Assembly: GCF_018736045.1 (NCBI RefSeq)
Contig: NZ_CP076132.1
Location: forward strand, 548,001-612,000
From: Flammeovirga yaeyamensis
GTDB lineage: Bacteria > Bacteroidota > Bacteroidia > Cytophagales > Flammeovirgaceae
DNA: 64,000 nucleotides
Direction: 5' to 3'
The notes under the pieces were generated by a model, which worked only from the letters and a program-made list of their open reading frames with translations, was not told where the DNA came from and did no database searches. Both the position numbers and the translations under genes were made by a program. Each line of letters begins with the position of its first letter. Position 1 is the stretch's first letter. Below are positions 8,237-17,436 of this stretch, in pieces.

Positions 8237-9303
8237 TGAAGGTAGTTGAAACAAGAACAGGAGCAGCCATATTAACTTTTAAGGGAAAGTTAACAGAGCG
8301 ATTGAAGAGTAAAATCAGAAAAAATACCAACCCAATGGGAATTAATTATCTGTTTTACTTTGTCGGAATAATTTTCTCGGCTTATTTTTTTACCCTTCAT
8401 TGGATATTTGGATTAATCATTTTAGGTATAGTTACTTACTTGCTCTCTTTTACTGCAAGGAAAATAAATAGAGAAACCTATTTTAAGTTTATTCTTAACC
8501 ATGGAGTCATCTATTTTATTTCAATGGATAAAGATTTAGACTATAGAGAGGCACATAATACTGATATTTTTGAGCAATTGTATATTCAAAAAAAACAAGA
8601 AAATACATATATCTTAAATCTAATCTTTGAGAAGAATGGTGTAAGACAACAATTAGATTTACTTGAATTTGATGAGAAGTATCTTCAGGAAATGATGGAT
8701 GTAAAAGATTATGTACATGATTTTTATAATACTATTCCTGAAGAAGTAGAGGAGATAGAATTACCTGATAAAAATGCCAATTTTGTTCCCAAAAAGAAAC
8801 GCTCTTTCTTTAAAGTCTTTGATCAAGATTTAGATGATATTAGAACTAAAGGTGTATTTACATTAAAAGGAGAGGATTATTTTGTCGATAAAACGTATCA
8901 AACAGAATGGGATAACGGTATGATTTCTTATTGTTTTTCTTTAGTTGGTGATACATCACTTTACTATCATCCATTGGTAAATAGAAAGTTTCTTTTTTTA
9001 GAATCTCCAGCAAATACTTCCTTAATAGAAGATTTTATTGATGAGGAAGAAGTGATGTTGGAAAAAGCAAGATTATTAAAATACAATGGAGGGCAGTATT
9101 ACTTTGTAAGTAGACATCGAGGAGTGACTTCTTTGGATGGGAATTATTTATCTGATGATGTATATCAAATACTCTTTGAAAGTGAAAATGGAGAAAAAAT
9201 ATTGAGGTTTTATGATGATAAGGGAAAAGTGACTGTTACGTTAGGAACTATCATTCAAGAATCTCAGATCAATCAGATTTTACCTCAAATAGAGAATAAC
9301 TAA
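8236..9303 (+). CDS. Membrane protein of unknown function, paralogue of the 7238-8236 product
   Basis: 355 residues. Hydrophobic segments lie near residues 36-56 and 58-76, followed by a soluble part. The segment FTLKGEDYFVDKTYQTEWDN parallels DINEESHILEKKYQFEWDN in the upstream protein. Another stretch (YYFVSRHRGVTSLDGNY) may be a second copy of the same fold. It starts on the last base of the upstream stop codon and ends in a 4-base convergent overlap with the TauE-like gene. The pair probably forms one complex or acts in one pathway (inference). No known enzyme motif is seen. Confidence 0.6.
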   Translation: MKVVETRTGAAILTFKGKLTERLKSKIRKNTNPMGINYLFYFVGIIFSAYFFTLHWIFGLIILGIVTYLLSFTARKINRETYFKFILNHGVIYFISMDKDLDYREAHNTDIFEQLYIQKKQENTYILNLIFEKNGVRQQLDLLEFDEKYLQEMMDVKDYVHDFYNTIPEEVEEIELPDKNANFVPKKKRSFFKVFDQDLDDIRTKGVFTLKGEDYFVDKTYQTEWDNGMISYCFSLVGDTSLYYHPLVNRKFLFLESPANTSLIEDFIDEEEVMLEKARLLKYNGGQYYFVSRHRGVTSLDGNYLSDDVYQILFESENGEKILRFYDDKGKVTVTLGTIIQESQINQILPQIENN

Positions 9304-10070
9304 CTGTTTTCAACCCATAGGTCATATAATGTTTTAATCAGGAAAACAATCAACATCACATTAAAGAAGGTTTTTACTTTCTTAGGATCTACTTTCATGG
9401 CTAAGCCGGCACCAATCCATGAACCAATAAAGGCACCGACAAGTCCTATGATTCCATAGTCCCAAAGTACTTTTTGTTCTATGGCGAATGTAATTAATGC
9501 AGCTAAGGAAGAAATCATGGCTAAGCTTTTGGAAAAAGCAACGTTCACCATAGTGGGTACAGAAGCAAAGAAGGAGATGATAAAAAAGGAGATCACACTT
9601 GTGCCAGGTCCAAAAAATCCGCTATAAAAACCAAGAAGGATAGCTGTTGGATAAATAATTTTAGGTCGTAAGTGAGCTTTATTATTTTCTGTAGATTCCT
9701 TCTTTTTGTATCTGTCCATAGTAAATAGTACTATGATCATCACGAGGAGTAATATGAGCATGGAATGAGTAGAAAGAACATCACTCATTTCTGCTCCAAA
9801 AATGGCCATGCCAATACATAAAACAAAAGAAATCAATAACTCTTGATTTAGTTGTAGTAGTCCATTTTTATAATATCGCCATGTAGCGGTTACTGAAGCT
9901 GTAGTTAAAATTACTTTGTTGGTCCCTAATATATAATGTGTAGGTAATCCGAGGTAGATCAATAAAGGGATGGAAAACATACCGCCGCCTCCAGAGATTG
10001 CTGTAATTACAGAAGAAAATATACATCCCAAAAACCAAATAAGGTAATTGATATATTGGTCATCCATCAT
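9300..10070 (-). CDS. TSUP family (TauE/SafE) anion exporter
   Basis: 256 residues with about eight hydrophobic segments. The family pattern is present in each half: AISGGGGMFSIPLL with YILGTNKV, then GFYSGFFGPGTS with VAFSKSLAM. TSUP proteins move sulfite, sulfoacetate or related sulfur or organic anions across the inner membrane. The gene follows the SLC13-type permease gene by only 4 bases on the same strand, so both are probably co-transcribed. Together they suggest sulfate or sulfite handling (inference). The 3' end overlaps the convergent 8236-9303 gene by 4 bases, with no hairpin between. Confidence 0.85.
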   Translation of the reverse strand: MMDDQYINYLIWFLGCIFSSVITAISGGGGMFSIPLLIYLGLPTHYILGTNKVILTTASVTATWRYYKNGLLQLNQELLISFVLCIGMAIFGAEMSDVLSTHSMLILLLVMIIVLFTMDRYKKKESTENNKAHLRPKIIYPTAILLGFYSGFFGPGTSVISFFIISFFASVPTMVNVAFSKSLAMISSLAALITFAIEQKVLWDYGIIGLVGAFIGSWIGAGLAMKVDPKKVKTFFNVMLIVFLIKTLYDLWVENS

Positions 10071-10074
10071 TGGA

Positions 10075-11880
10075 TTATTGTAGTTGGTAATAAAATGAAA
10101 TAAAGGTAATACAAACTACAGTATAAATTGCCATTAAAGGTAAACCAACTTTCATAAAATCTTTAGGCTTGTACCCGCCTGGACCATATACAATCCAATT
10201 GGTCTGATAACTAACAGGGGTTAAAAAGGCTGCAGAAGCTGCAAAAGCAATGGCCACAAAAAAAGGAGTGCTATGTACCTGAAGCATCTGACTTAAGGAA
10301 TAAGCAATAGGGAAAGAAATTGAAATCGCCGCTACATTTGTAACAAATGAGGTGAGTAGAACAGTAAAAAGGAACAACCCAATAAGTACTCCATACACCC
10401 CAAAAGGAAGAAATATTTTTATAAATACATTACTGACAATATCACTTGCTCCGGATGATATAAAGGCCTCTCCAAGGGTAAGGGCAGAGGTAAGCAAAAC
10501 CAGTAAATCCAGATCGAGTTCTTTATTTACTATGTTGAAATTCGTCGCTTTAATCATTAGAAGTCCAGAAAATGCAAATATTGCACCTACCAATAAAGGA
10601 ATCACCCCTAAACCCACGGCAATAACAATAGTGAAAAGAAGCATAAAATACGACCATTTTGCTGCATTTGAAATGGGTGCTTTATTATTTTTTATTGTAC
10701 TCAATACATAAAACTCTTTGTACATTTTAATGTTTGAGAAGAAAGTATCCCCAGCAGAAAGTAAAAGCATATCCCCCGATTGTAAATAGACATCGTCTAA
10801 TTCTCCTGTAATTTTCTGACCATTTCTATGAATAGCGACAAGGTCAACATCATAGGTTTCTCTAAATTTAATTTTTGCAATTTTTTTACGAGTAAGAGCA
10901 GAGTTGGCAGGAATTACGGCTTCCACAATTTCTTCTTCTTCCTTCTTATTAGGTACAGCTAAACCAGCATCAGAATTTAGAATGACCATAATGTTTTCAG
11001 TTTGCCCCATAAACATTAATATATCTCTCTCTTCAAAAACAAAATCATCTGGTATCGGGGTAATCACTTCGCCTTCTCTATGAACCTCAATTAAATAAGC
11101 CCCATCGAAATTCTTCATTTTGGTATTTTGTACTTCCTTACCAATTAGCTTGGAGGCTCTACGAATTTGAAGCCCCATCAAGTATTCTGGTGCAATTGCT
11201 TTGGCATCATCAAAAACCTCTTTATTCTCCGGTAATAAGTTATACCCCAACGTGACCAAATAGATAATTCCGAAAAAAGTAACCAAAAGTCCTAAATAAA
11301 GGAAGTCGGAATAGGCTAAAGGAGGTAGTTTGTTCGTTTCTATAAAACCAACCAATACTAAGTTGGTAGAAGTACCAATAACAGTAATCATACCTCCAAG
11401 GATGGTACTAAAACTTAAAGGTATAAGGAGCTTAGATGGATGTGCTCCCATTTTTTTGCACCAATCATAAACATATGGCGTTAAGCCCGCTACAACAGGT
11501 GTATTATTGGTGAAAGAAGAAAACAGGGCAGAGAAAGTGATGATCTTAGCCATAAAGAGACGTGGCTTTTTAGAGTCGCCTACTAAGTAATTTAATATAA
11601 GTGAAACATTGAATGTATGATAAAGATGAGTAGTCACAATAACTAGCACAATGATTGTAGCTATTGAAGAGTTACTTAAAGAGTTTAAAACATCTTCTAC
11701 ATGAATGATCCCTGTAGCCAATAGAGCAACGACTCCTAAAAAGAAAATGGTAGAGGGTTTTTCCCATTCTTTTAGTAAGGCGATGATAACACTTATAACA
11801 GTAATCAACACGATCCACCTGTCGTATTCTTGAGGTAGTAACTGTATGTTCTTTTGAGCTAGTAGCAATGGGTTAGGCAT
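10075..11880 (-). CDS. SLC13 (DASS) family permease with two TrkA-C domains
   Basis: 601 residues: an N-terminal block of membrane helices, a central soluble insert (about residues 215-385) and a C-terminal block of helices. The insert has two TrkA-C (RCK-C) domains, visible as the repeated pair DGAYLIEVHREGEVI...ERDILMFMG and YDVDLVAIHRNGQKI...SGDMLLLSA. Family motifs include SSFTNNTPVVA and IGTSTNLVLVGF in the first half and TSFVTNVAAISI in the second. This type (similar to SAC1-like proteins) usually transports sulfate or other divalent anions with sodium. The ATG at 11880 is followed by a normal first helix. It is the first gene of the pair with the TSUP exporter. Confidence 0.85.
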   Translation of the reverse strand: MPNPLLLAQKNIQLLPQEYDRWIVLITVISVIIALLKEWEKPSTIFFLGVVALLATGIIHVEDVLNSLSNSSIATIIVLVIVTTHLYHTFNVSLILNYLVGDSKKPRLFMAKIITFSALFSSFTNNTPVVAGLTPYVYDWCKKMGAHPSKLLIPLSFSTILGGMITVIGTSTNLVLVGFIETNKLPPLAYSDFLYLGLLVTFFGIIYLVTLGYNLLPENKEVFDDAKAIAPEYLMGLQIRRASKLIGKEVQNTKMKNFDGAYLIEVHREGEVITPIPDDFVFEERDILMFMGQTENIMVILNSDAGLAVPNKKEEEEIVEAVIPANSALTRKKIAKIKFRETYDVDLVAIHRNGQKITGELDDVYLQSGDMLLLSAGDTFFSNIKMYKEFYVLSTIKNNKAPISNAAKWSYFMLLFTIVIAVGLGVIPLLVGAIFAFSGLLMIKATNFNIVNKELDLDLLVLLTSALTLGEAFISSGASDIVSNVFIKIFLPFGVYGVLIGLFLFTVLLTSFVTNVAAISISFPIAYSLSQMLQVHSTPFFVAIAFAASAAFLTPVSYQTNWIVYGPGGYKPKDFMKVGLPLMAIYTVVCITFISFYYQLQ

Positions 11881-12046
11881 AGGATAATGACAGTTATAAC
11901 TTAAAAGGTATATAGTTTAGCGATAAGATTGGTTATACAAATAACATACTTATATTGTTATGAACTGATTTTTTTGACGAATAGTTGATCGCATAGTTTG
12001 AAATTTTAAATTGATCTAGGAAAAAATCCTATTTAATATATAAGAG

Positions 12047-15000
12047 ATGAAAGTAAGTGCAGAATTTAGAGGAATTGCCACTATTGTGATTCTTAGTTTG
12101 TTATTACTAACGAGTTTCGTTTCTTTTTTGAGATCTTCACAGGCAGAAAAAAGAGATGTTTCAGAGATATTACTTAATCAGGAATACAAAATTGCCAATA
12201 TTCCATTTCATGCTAAAGACTATTATCGTTCAGAGGATAGAAAGACACTTTTGCAGTTAAAGCAAGAGGCCGATAAAATTTATTCTCAAATTTTAGCTAT
12301 GGAAAAAGGTATTTCTTCTAATTCTACTGAAAAGCAAAGTGTATTAGTACTTACCTCTTTGGGTGACGATCAACTTTCTCATGCATTAGAACTTTACAGA
12401 AAAAGATTTGAAGATTATTATACAAAAATTGATTTGATGTGGGATGCCAGTATTGAATCAAATTCATCTGTAGATCTTCAAGCAAAATCAAGAACAGGAT
12501 CATTAAGTGGCAGGGCCAGAGCACTTGATGAAGAAGAAGGAAGTGATAAAATCGGGAAAGCTTTAGATTTCCTACAAAGAAGAAATTCATCATTACTATT
12601 ACACAATAGAGAAACAAGATTTCAATTAGAAGAAAATATCCGTCAGACTCGTACAAAGAGTTTAATCTTTAACGGTTTGCTAGTTGTTTTTGGTGTTATT
12701 GTTTTGTTAACACAAGGAGCCTTTTTTAGAAATCAGATTCTTGTACATATTCGACTTCTTCGTAAAAACTTAGAGGAATTTACAGGGGAGAAAGAAAGTT
12801 CTGAAATCCCTGATATTCAAATTATCGAAAATAAAGTATTTGCCCTAGAAGACGATTTTAATAGAATTACTGAGATGATCGAATATCTTGGAGATAAAGA
12901 TTATGAGGTAAACACAGAAGGTCTTAATTCTAGATTATCCGACTCTTTCTTAAGGGCTAGAAATACATTGGAGCAACTATCTAAGGAGGAATTTGTAAGT
13001 AAATGGATTACCGAAGGGTTAGCGAAAACTACAGAAACATTAAATGGACAACAATTTGATACCATCGAAGAAATGGCTTATGAGTTTGTTCGTTTTGTTA
13101 CTCGACATTTAGGTGCACTTCAAGGAGGTGTTTTCTTAAAGATGAATGCAGAAGAAGAAAATATCGTGCATCAAGTAGCGAGTTATGCTTATGGTAAGAA
13201 ACGTTTTCCTCAAAGAAAAATATCAGCCAACGAAGGACTTGTTGGTCAGGTCATGCTCGAAAAACAATACGTGTATGTAGAAGATTTACCTCAGCATTAT
13301 ACCGCTATTTCTTCTGGTTTGGGTGAGGCTCCGCCAAGATCTATTATTATTATTCCGGTGGTACATGGTAACGACGATGTATATGGTGCCGTAGAAATTG
13401 CCTCATATCATTCTCTATTACCACATGAACAAGAATATGCTAATGCAGCTTGTGAACGATTTGCTTCTGCCATTGCGGTATATATGATGAATGAAAATAC
13501 CCGTAAGCTACTTAAGGAATCTATGGAGGTGAACGATTCTTTAAAGAACAAAGAAGAAACGTTGATCAAAAAAACAGATGAGATGCAGGAAGTGCAAGAT
13601 CAGTTAAACACAAAACTGACTGAACTTTCTAAAGAATCTAATCTGAATAAAAATATACTGTCTGCCATTGGTAAGACGATGGCCATTATCGAATTTGATA
13701 TGTCAGGTAAGATTCTTACGGCCAATGATATGTACCTTTCTGTAATGGGTTATAAGCAAGAAGAAATTATTGGTAAACATGAACGTATTTTGGTTTCTTC
13801 TGAAGAAGTGAATTCCATGCGATATAAATTATTATGGGATAGTTTATCAAATGGGTCATTTATTTCCGGAGAATACTGCCGTATGAGTAAGAAGGGAGTG
13901 GATGTTTGGATGAACGGTACATACAATCCAATATTTGGTTTAGATGGAAAACCTTACAAAATCATCAAATTTGCAGAGTTTACGACAGAACAAAAAGCAA
14001 AAGACCTTACCAATTCAGAACGGTTATCACATTTTGGACATTATTTCCCTGTTCTAGACTTGGATTTGGATGGAGTGATTAAAGCAGCTAATACCATATT
14101 TACAGATATCTTTGGGTATAAGAGGAAAGAATTCAGAAATACTCCAATTGTTGAATTCCTTGAGAATGCAAATGAAATAAGAGTCTTTAAAAGAGCATTA
14201 AGAGACGCAAAAGCGGGAGGAATGATTACTCAACAATTTGTGTTTTTAGATTCAGAAGGAAGATCTAAAATTTGTGATATTCAATTGGCTCCTTTAAAGA
14301 AACTAAACGGAGATGTTGATCGATTTACATTATTCATAAAAGATAGTACCTCTGAGGAATTTGTTAAGAAAGAATTAGAAACCCAAACGGAAACGCTTTC
14401 ATTGTTAAGGAGTGAGATGGAAACACGTAATACGCTTATCGATGAAATGGCGATGGTTCTTGAGGTGAGTTTAGACGGTAGAGTACTTTCTGGAAATAAT
14501 GTGGTTGAGAAGTGGACAGGACATAGTATAGAAAACCTTATCGGTCATCCTTTAGGAGATTTGGTAACAACATCTTATCAAACGGCTATTTCTGGATTAC
14601 TTTCAGAACCAAATGAGGCTGGGGTGAGACAGAGAACTTTAGAGTTTAGAACTCCTAAGAAGAAAAAACTATGGGGCGATACAAGTGCTTCTGTTGTAAT
14701 CAAAAATGAGGTGCCAATTAAGTTTATCTTTATCATATTTGATGTTACTGAAAGAATAGAAAAAGAAATGAATCTCAGTATTGAATTAGAGAAACAAAAA
14801 GCAAGAAATGCTTTAACTCGAATTCAAAGTAATTTCTCTGATTCTGGACAAAGCTTAATAGAAGAAATTTTTAATAATAAAGAGATAGATTTTGAAAATG
14901 ACAATTGGTTAGACCAGTTGCCATGTTATGCAGCGATTGTAGATACTGGCTTTGATATTGTTAAAATGAATTCAGCACTCTCGGATATATCAGATAAAGT

Positions 15001-15184
15001 CGTTCGTATTTTTGATTTACCTGATTATTTATCAGACCTTCAAAAAGATCAAATTAAAGAGGCGATTAGTAAGGCTAAATTAATGGAGGGTCAAGTAAAA
15101 TTAAAAGGAGTAAATCATACGATGATCATGGTGCCACTTTTCGATGACATCAAACATAAACTACTGGTTTTATTTGCTGAGTAG
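12047..15184 (+). CDS. Membrane-bound GAF/PAS sensor protein without a kinase domain
   Basis: 1045 residues. TM1 lies near 10-30, an extracytoplasmic helical region at about 30-205 and TM2 at about 208-228. A HAMP-like linker extends to about 300. A GAF domain covers about 340-485 (EGLVGQVMLEKQYVYVEDLP, ending in VYGAVEIAS). A coiled coil follows (about 490-540). At least three PAS domains come next (about 545-650, 665-780 and 800-915), and a last PAS-like piece runs to the end. No histidine kinase, GGDEF, EAL or methyl-accepting signature is seen, so output must go through protein contacts or a partner kinase. It shares its plan, and the GAF phrase on GLGEA/DASP, with the protein at 55953-57896. 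Confidence 0.8.
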   Translation: MKVSAEFRGIATIVILSLLLLTSFVSFLRSSQAEKRDVSEILLNQEYKIANIPFHAKDYYRSEDRKTLLQLKQEADKIYSQILAMEKGISSNSTEKQSVLVLTSLGDDQLSHALELYRKRFEDYYTKIDLMWDASIESNSSVDLQAKSRTGSLSGRARALDEEEGSDKIGKALDFLQRRNSSLLLHNRETRFQLEENIRQTRTKSLIFNGLLVVFGVIVLLTQGAFFRNQILVHIRLLRKNLEEFTGEKESSEIPDIQIIENKVFALEDDFNRITEMIEYLGDKDYEVNTEGLNSRLSDSFLRARNTLEQLSKEEFVSKWITEGLAKTTETLNGQQFDTIEEMAYEFVRFVTRHLGALQGGVFLKMNAEEENIVHQVASYAYGKKRFPQRKISANEGLVGQVMLEKQYVYVEDLPQHYTAISSGLGEAPPRSIIIIPVVHGNDDVYGAVEIASYHSLLPHEQEYANAACERFASAIAVYMMNENTRKLLKESMEVNDSLKNKEETLIKKTDEMQEVQDQLNTKLTELSKESNLNKNILSAIGKTMAIIEFDMSGKILTANDMYLSVMGYKQEEIIGKHERILVSSEEVNSMRYKLLWDSLSNGSFISGEYCRMSKKGVDVWMNGTYNPIFGLDGKPYKIIKFAEFTTEQKAKDLTNSERLSHFGHYFPVLDLDLDGVIKAANTIFTDIFGYKRKEFRNTPIVEFLENANEIRVFKRALRDAKAGGMITQQFVFLDSEGRSKICDIQLAPLKKLNGDVDRFTLFIKDSTSEEFVKKELETQTETLSLLRSEMETRNTLIDEMAMVLEVSLDGRVLSGNNVVEKWTGHSIENLIGHPLGDLVTTSYQTAISGLLSEPNEAGVRQRTLEFRTPKKKKLWGDTSASVVIKNEVPIKFIFIIFDVTERIEKEMNLSIELEKQKARNALTRIQSNFSDSGQSLIEEIFNNKEIDFENDNWLDQLPCYAAIVDTGFDIVKMNSALSDISDKVVRIFDLPDYLSDLQKDQIKEAISKAKLMEGQVKLKGVNHTMIMVPLFDDIKHKLLVLFAE

Positions 15185-15219
15185 TCATTAATCCGAAAGA
15201 ATTAAATAAATGATTTTAG

Positions 15220-15238
15220 AGTGATACATTGTATCACT
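15220..15238. promoter_or_regulatory. 19-bp perfect palindrome upstream of ltaE
   Basis: Arms AGTGATACA / TGTATCACT around a central T. No T-run follows, so a terminator is less likely than a protein-binding site. It lies about 57 bases before the ltaE -7 element. Confidence 0.4.
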
Positions 15239-15294
15239 ATACCTAACAGTGCGAAAACCCTAACATTTATTGATGAATTAATTCAATCAAAAAG

Positions 15295-15302
15295 TATATT
15301 TG
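15295..15302 (+). promoter_or_regulatory. -7 element (TATATTTG) for ltaE
   Basis: TAnnTTTG with a TTG at 15270-15272, 22 bases upstream. The predicted transcript start near 15309 leaves a leader of about 45 nt before the ATG at 15354. It also excludes GTG at 15300 as the translation start. Confidence 0.55.
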
Positions 15303-15353
15303 TGCGTTATTTATACTAAACAATTCAGGTTAACCATCGAATTAATTCAATCA

Positions 15354-16388
15354 ATGAAAAAGACATTAGCAAGTGATAATTATGCGGGAACATCTCCTGA
15401 AATAATTGAGGCGATAGCAAAAGTAAGTAATGGACATCAAGGAGCCTATGGAGCAGACGATGCTACAAAAGAAGCTATCGAGATGTTCAAAAGACTTTTG
15501 AAAGAGGATATTGATGTTTTCTTTACTATGAATGGAACAGGAGCGAATGTTACTGCTTTAAGTTCTGTTTGTCCTTCTTATGGTGCTGTTATTACTTCTA
15601 GTGTAGCTCACATTAATGTTGATGAGTGTGGTGCTCCAGAAAAGTTTGGTGGTTTTAAAATCCTAACCATAGAGAAAGAAGACGGTAAAATATCACCTGA
15701 AGATATTTCTCCTTTTCTAGTGAATTTGGGAGAGCAACATTGGTCGCAACCCAAAGTAGTTTCCATTACACAAGCGACGGAGTATGGTACGGTCTACACA
15801 TGTGAAGAAATTAAAGCAATCGCTGATTTTGCACATCAAAATAATCTTCTTTTACATGTTGATGGAGCAAGAATTAGTAATGCAGCCGTTTCTATAGGAG
15901 CAACATTTAAAGAAATGTTAGTGGATACTGGTGTTGATTTTATTTCATTCGGAGGAACAAAGAACGGATTAATGTTTGGTGAAGCAGTAATTTTCTTGAA
16001 TACGTCTTTATCAGAAAATTACAAATACCTCAGAAAACAAGGAATGCAACTTTTATCAAAAATGCGTTTCATTTCTGCTCAATTTGTTGCTTTATTTGAT
16101 GGAGATCTTTGGAAAAAGAATGCTGAACATGCGAATAAGATGGCGCAGTTGTTAGCAGAGGGGCTTCAAAAAGCAGAAGGGGCTAAGGTGACTCAAAAAG
16201 TACAAGCCAATGGCGTATTTGCTATTCTTGACCCTAAAGTAATTCCAATTTTACAAGAACAATCTCCTTTCTATGTTTGGAATGAACAGACGCATGAAGT
16301 ACGCTTAATGTGTTCTTTTGATACGACAGAAGAAGAGATCAATCAGTTTATTACTACCTTGGAAAAATACCAAGTAGTAGAAGCATAG
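15354..16388 (+). CDS. ltaE: Low-specificity L-threonine aldolase family PLP enzyme
   Basis: 344 residues from the ATG at 15354 (MKKTLASDNYAGTSPEI). It is a fold-type I PLP enzyme that cleaves L-threonine and L-allo-threonine to glycine and acetaldehyde. Visible motifs are the N-terminal SDNYAGTSPE, HINVDECGAPE near the substrate pocket, HVDGARISNAA with the PLP-binding Asp, and FISFGGTKNG with the Schiff-base lysine. An ATG start at 15354 is preferred to the in-frame GTG at 15300, which lies within the promoter. The IS element begins 10 bases after the stop codon and separates the gene from a strong hairpin terminator at 17862-17901. Related beta-eliminating lyases cannot be fully excluded. 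Confidence 0.85.
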   Translation: MKKTLASDNYAGTSPEIIEAIAKVSNGHQGAYGADDATKEAIEMFKRLLKEDIDVFFTMNGTGANVTALSSVCPSYGAVITSSVAHINVDECGAPEKFGGFKILTIEKEDGKISPEDISPFLVNLGEQHWSQPKVVSITQATEYGTVYTCEEIKAIADFAHQNNLLLHVDGARISNAAVSIGATFKEMLVDTGVDFISFGGTKNGLMFGEAVIFLNTSLSENYKYLRKQGMQLLSKMRFISAQFVALFDGDLWKKNAEHANKMAQLLAEGLQKAEGAKVTQKVQANGVFAILDPKVIPILQEQSPFYVWNEQTHEVRLMCSFDTTEEEINQFITTLEKYQVVEA

Positions 16389-16452
16389 AAATATTTATTG
16401 TAAAGTCCTGAAATAACGATACAGGTTTTTACTAAATTTATTTTAAATATAA

Positions 16453-16487
16453 GACTCAATAATTTAAAAGTTATTGGGTCTTTTTTT
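16453..16487 (+). terminator. Hairpin terminator at the IS left end
   Basis: The stem GACTCAATAA / TTATTGGGTC is followed by seven T on the plus strand. It lies inside the IS, downstream of orfB. In this orientation it would stop transcripts entering from ltaE, insulating the element and replacing the displaced ltaE terminator. Confidence 0.65.
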
Positions 16488-16527
16488 CGCCTAACATATT
16501 TCCACCATTAAAGGTTTCTAAAATTTG

Positions 16528-17436
16528 TTATGTTGCTTTTACCTTTACCTTTTGGTAAGTTCTTCTTCTTTTTCCTCTTGTTTTATGCATTTGAATTGGT
16601 GTTTTCATATAGCATGACATATGAGGTCGCACTAAGTTATAAGTTTTTATACATTCTTTTAAGTATGCTTCAAAGACTATTTCATAATTAACATATTTAC
16701 TCAGATTAAAATCATGCTTTATGGTTCTGTTGATGCGTTCTGCAATAGCATTTTTATATGGATCATAAGTCTCAGTCATACTCGTTATAATTTTTGCTTT
16801 TCTAAGCAATTTCTGATAAGCTTTGCTGCAATACTGTACACCTCTATCTGAGTGATGAATTAACTTTTCCCCCTTATACTCACGTTGTTTTATTGCCATT
16901 TTTAATGCCCTAATTGCACCTTGCTTATCTAACGACCTAGATAAGTCATATCCCATAATTTTTTTAGAATAAGCATCCGTAATTAAAGCTAAATACCAAG
17001 GGTTATCTCTTGTGCCAACATATGTAATATCAGCTACCATGACTTGTTCAGGCCTAGTAATTTCTAAGCCATCAACCAAATCTGGATAAGTTTTGAATCT
17101 ATGATCTGAGTCTGTTGTTACATGATATGCTCTCTTAGGTTTTATATCTAAGTGATTGGCTTTCAAAATCTGCAGCAATTTATCTCGTCCTACACCCAGA
17201 GATTTCAAATCAGAGTACAGTAGAGTGTACAACATTCTATGACCACTGTTGGGTAACTTTATTCTAACGTTTTCTACGAGTGATACTACTTGCTCAGAAA
17301 TTTTCAGATCTTTTTCTTTTCGCTTAATAGAGCGGTAATACACTTGACGGTCTTTCCCAAGTAATTGACTTGAATATTCTACACCTTTAGAATACTCACC
17401 TCTGAAATGGTCTACTACTTGGGTGAAGAGTTTTTT
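16528..17436 (-). CDS. IS3-family transposase OrfB (DDE integrase core)
   Basis: The DDE/RNase H-fold catalytic subunit. Catalytic residues are visible as D in MVADITYVG, D in IHHSDRGVQYC and E in NAIAERINRT, with the expected D-35-E type spacing and an HTH_21-like N-terminus (SGHRMLYTLL). There is no independent strong start. The frame is open upstream of the GTG at 17343 and joins the end of orfA at a slippery A AAA AAC heptamer (17430-17436). The start given is the frameshift site, and a shorter product from GTG 17343 is possible. It is probably made mainly as an OrfAB fusion by -1 frameshifting, as is established for this family. Confidence 0.85.
   Translation of the reverse strand, partial: KKLFTQVVDHFRGEYSKGVEYSSQLLGKDRQVYYRSIKRKEKDLKISEQVVSLVENVRIKLPNSGHRMLYTLLYSDLKSLGVGRDKLLQILKANHLDIKPKRAYHVTTDSDHRFKTYPDLVDGLEITRPEQVMVADITYVGTRDNPWYLALITDAYSKKIMGYDLSRSLDKQGAIRALKMAIKQREYKGEKLIHHSDRGVQYCSKAYQKLLRKAKIITSMTETYDPYKNAIAERINRTIKHDFNLSKYVNYEIVFEAYLKECIKTYNLVRPHMSCYMKTPIQMHKTRGKRRRTYQKVKVKAT

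Noticed and set aside
15300-15353. GTG at 15300 as the ltaE start
   Set aside because: It lies within the TATATTTG promoter element, and the added residues do not resemble threonine aldolases.
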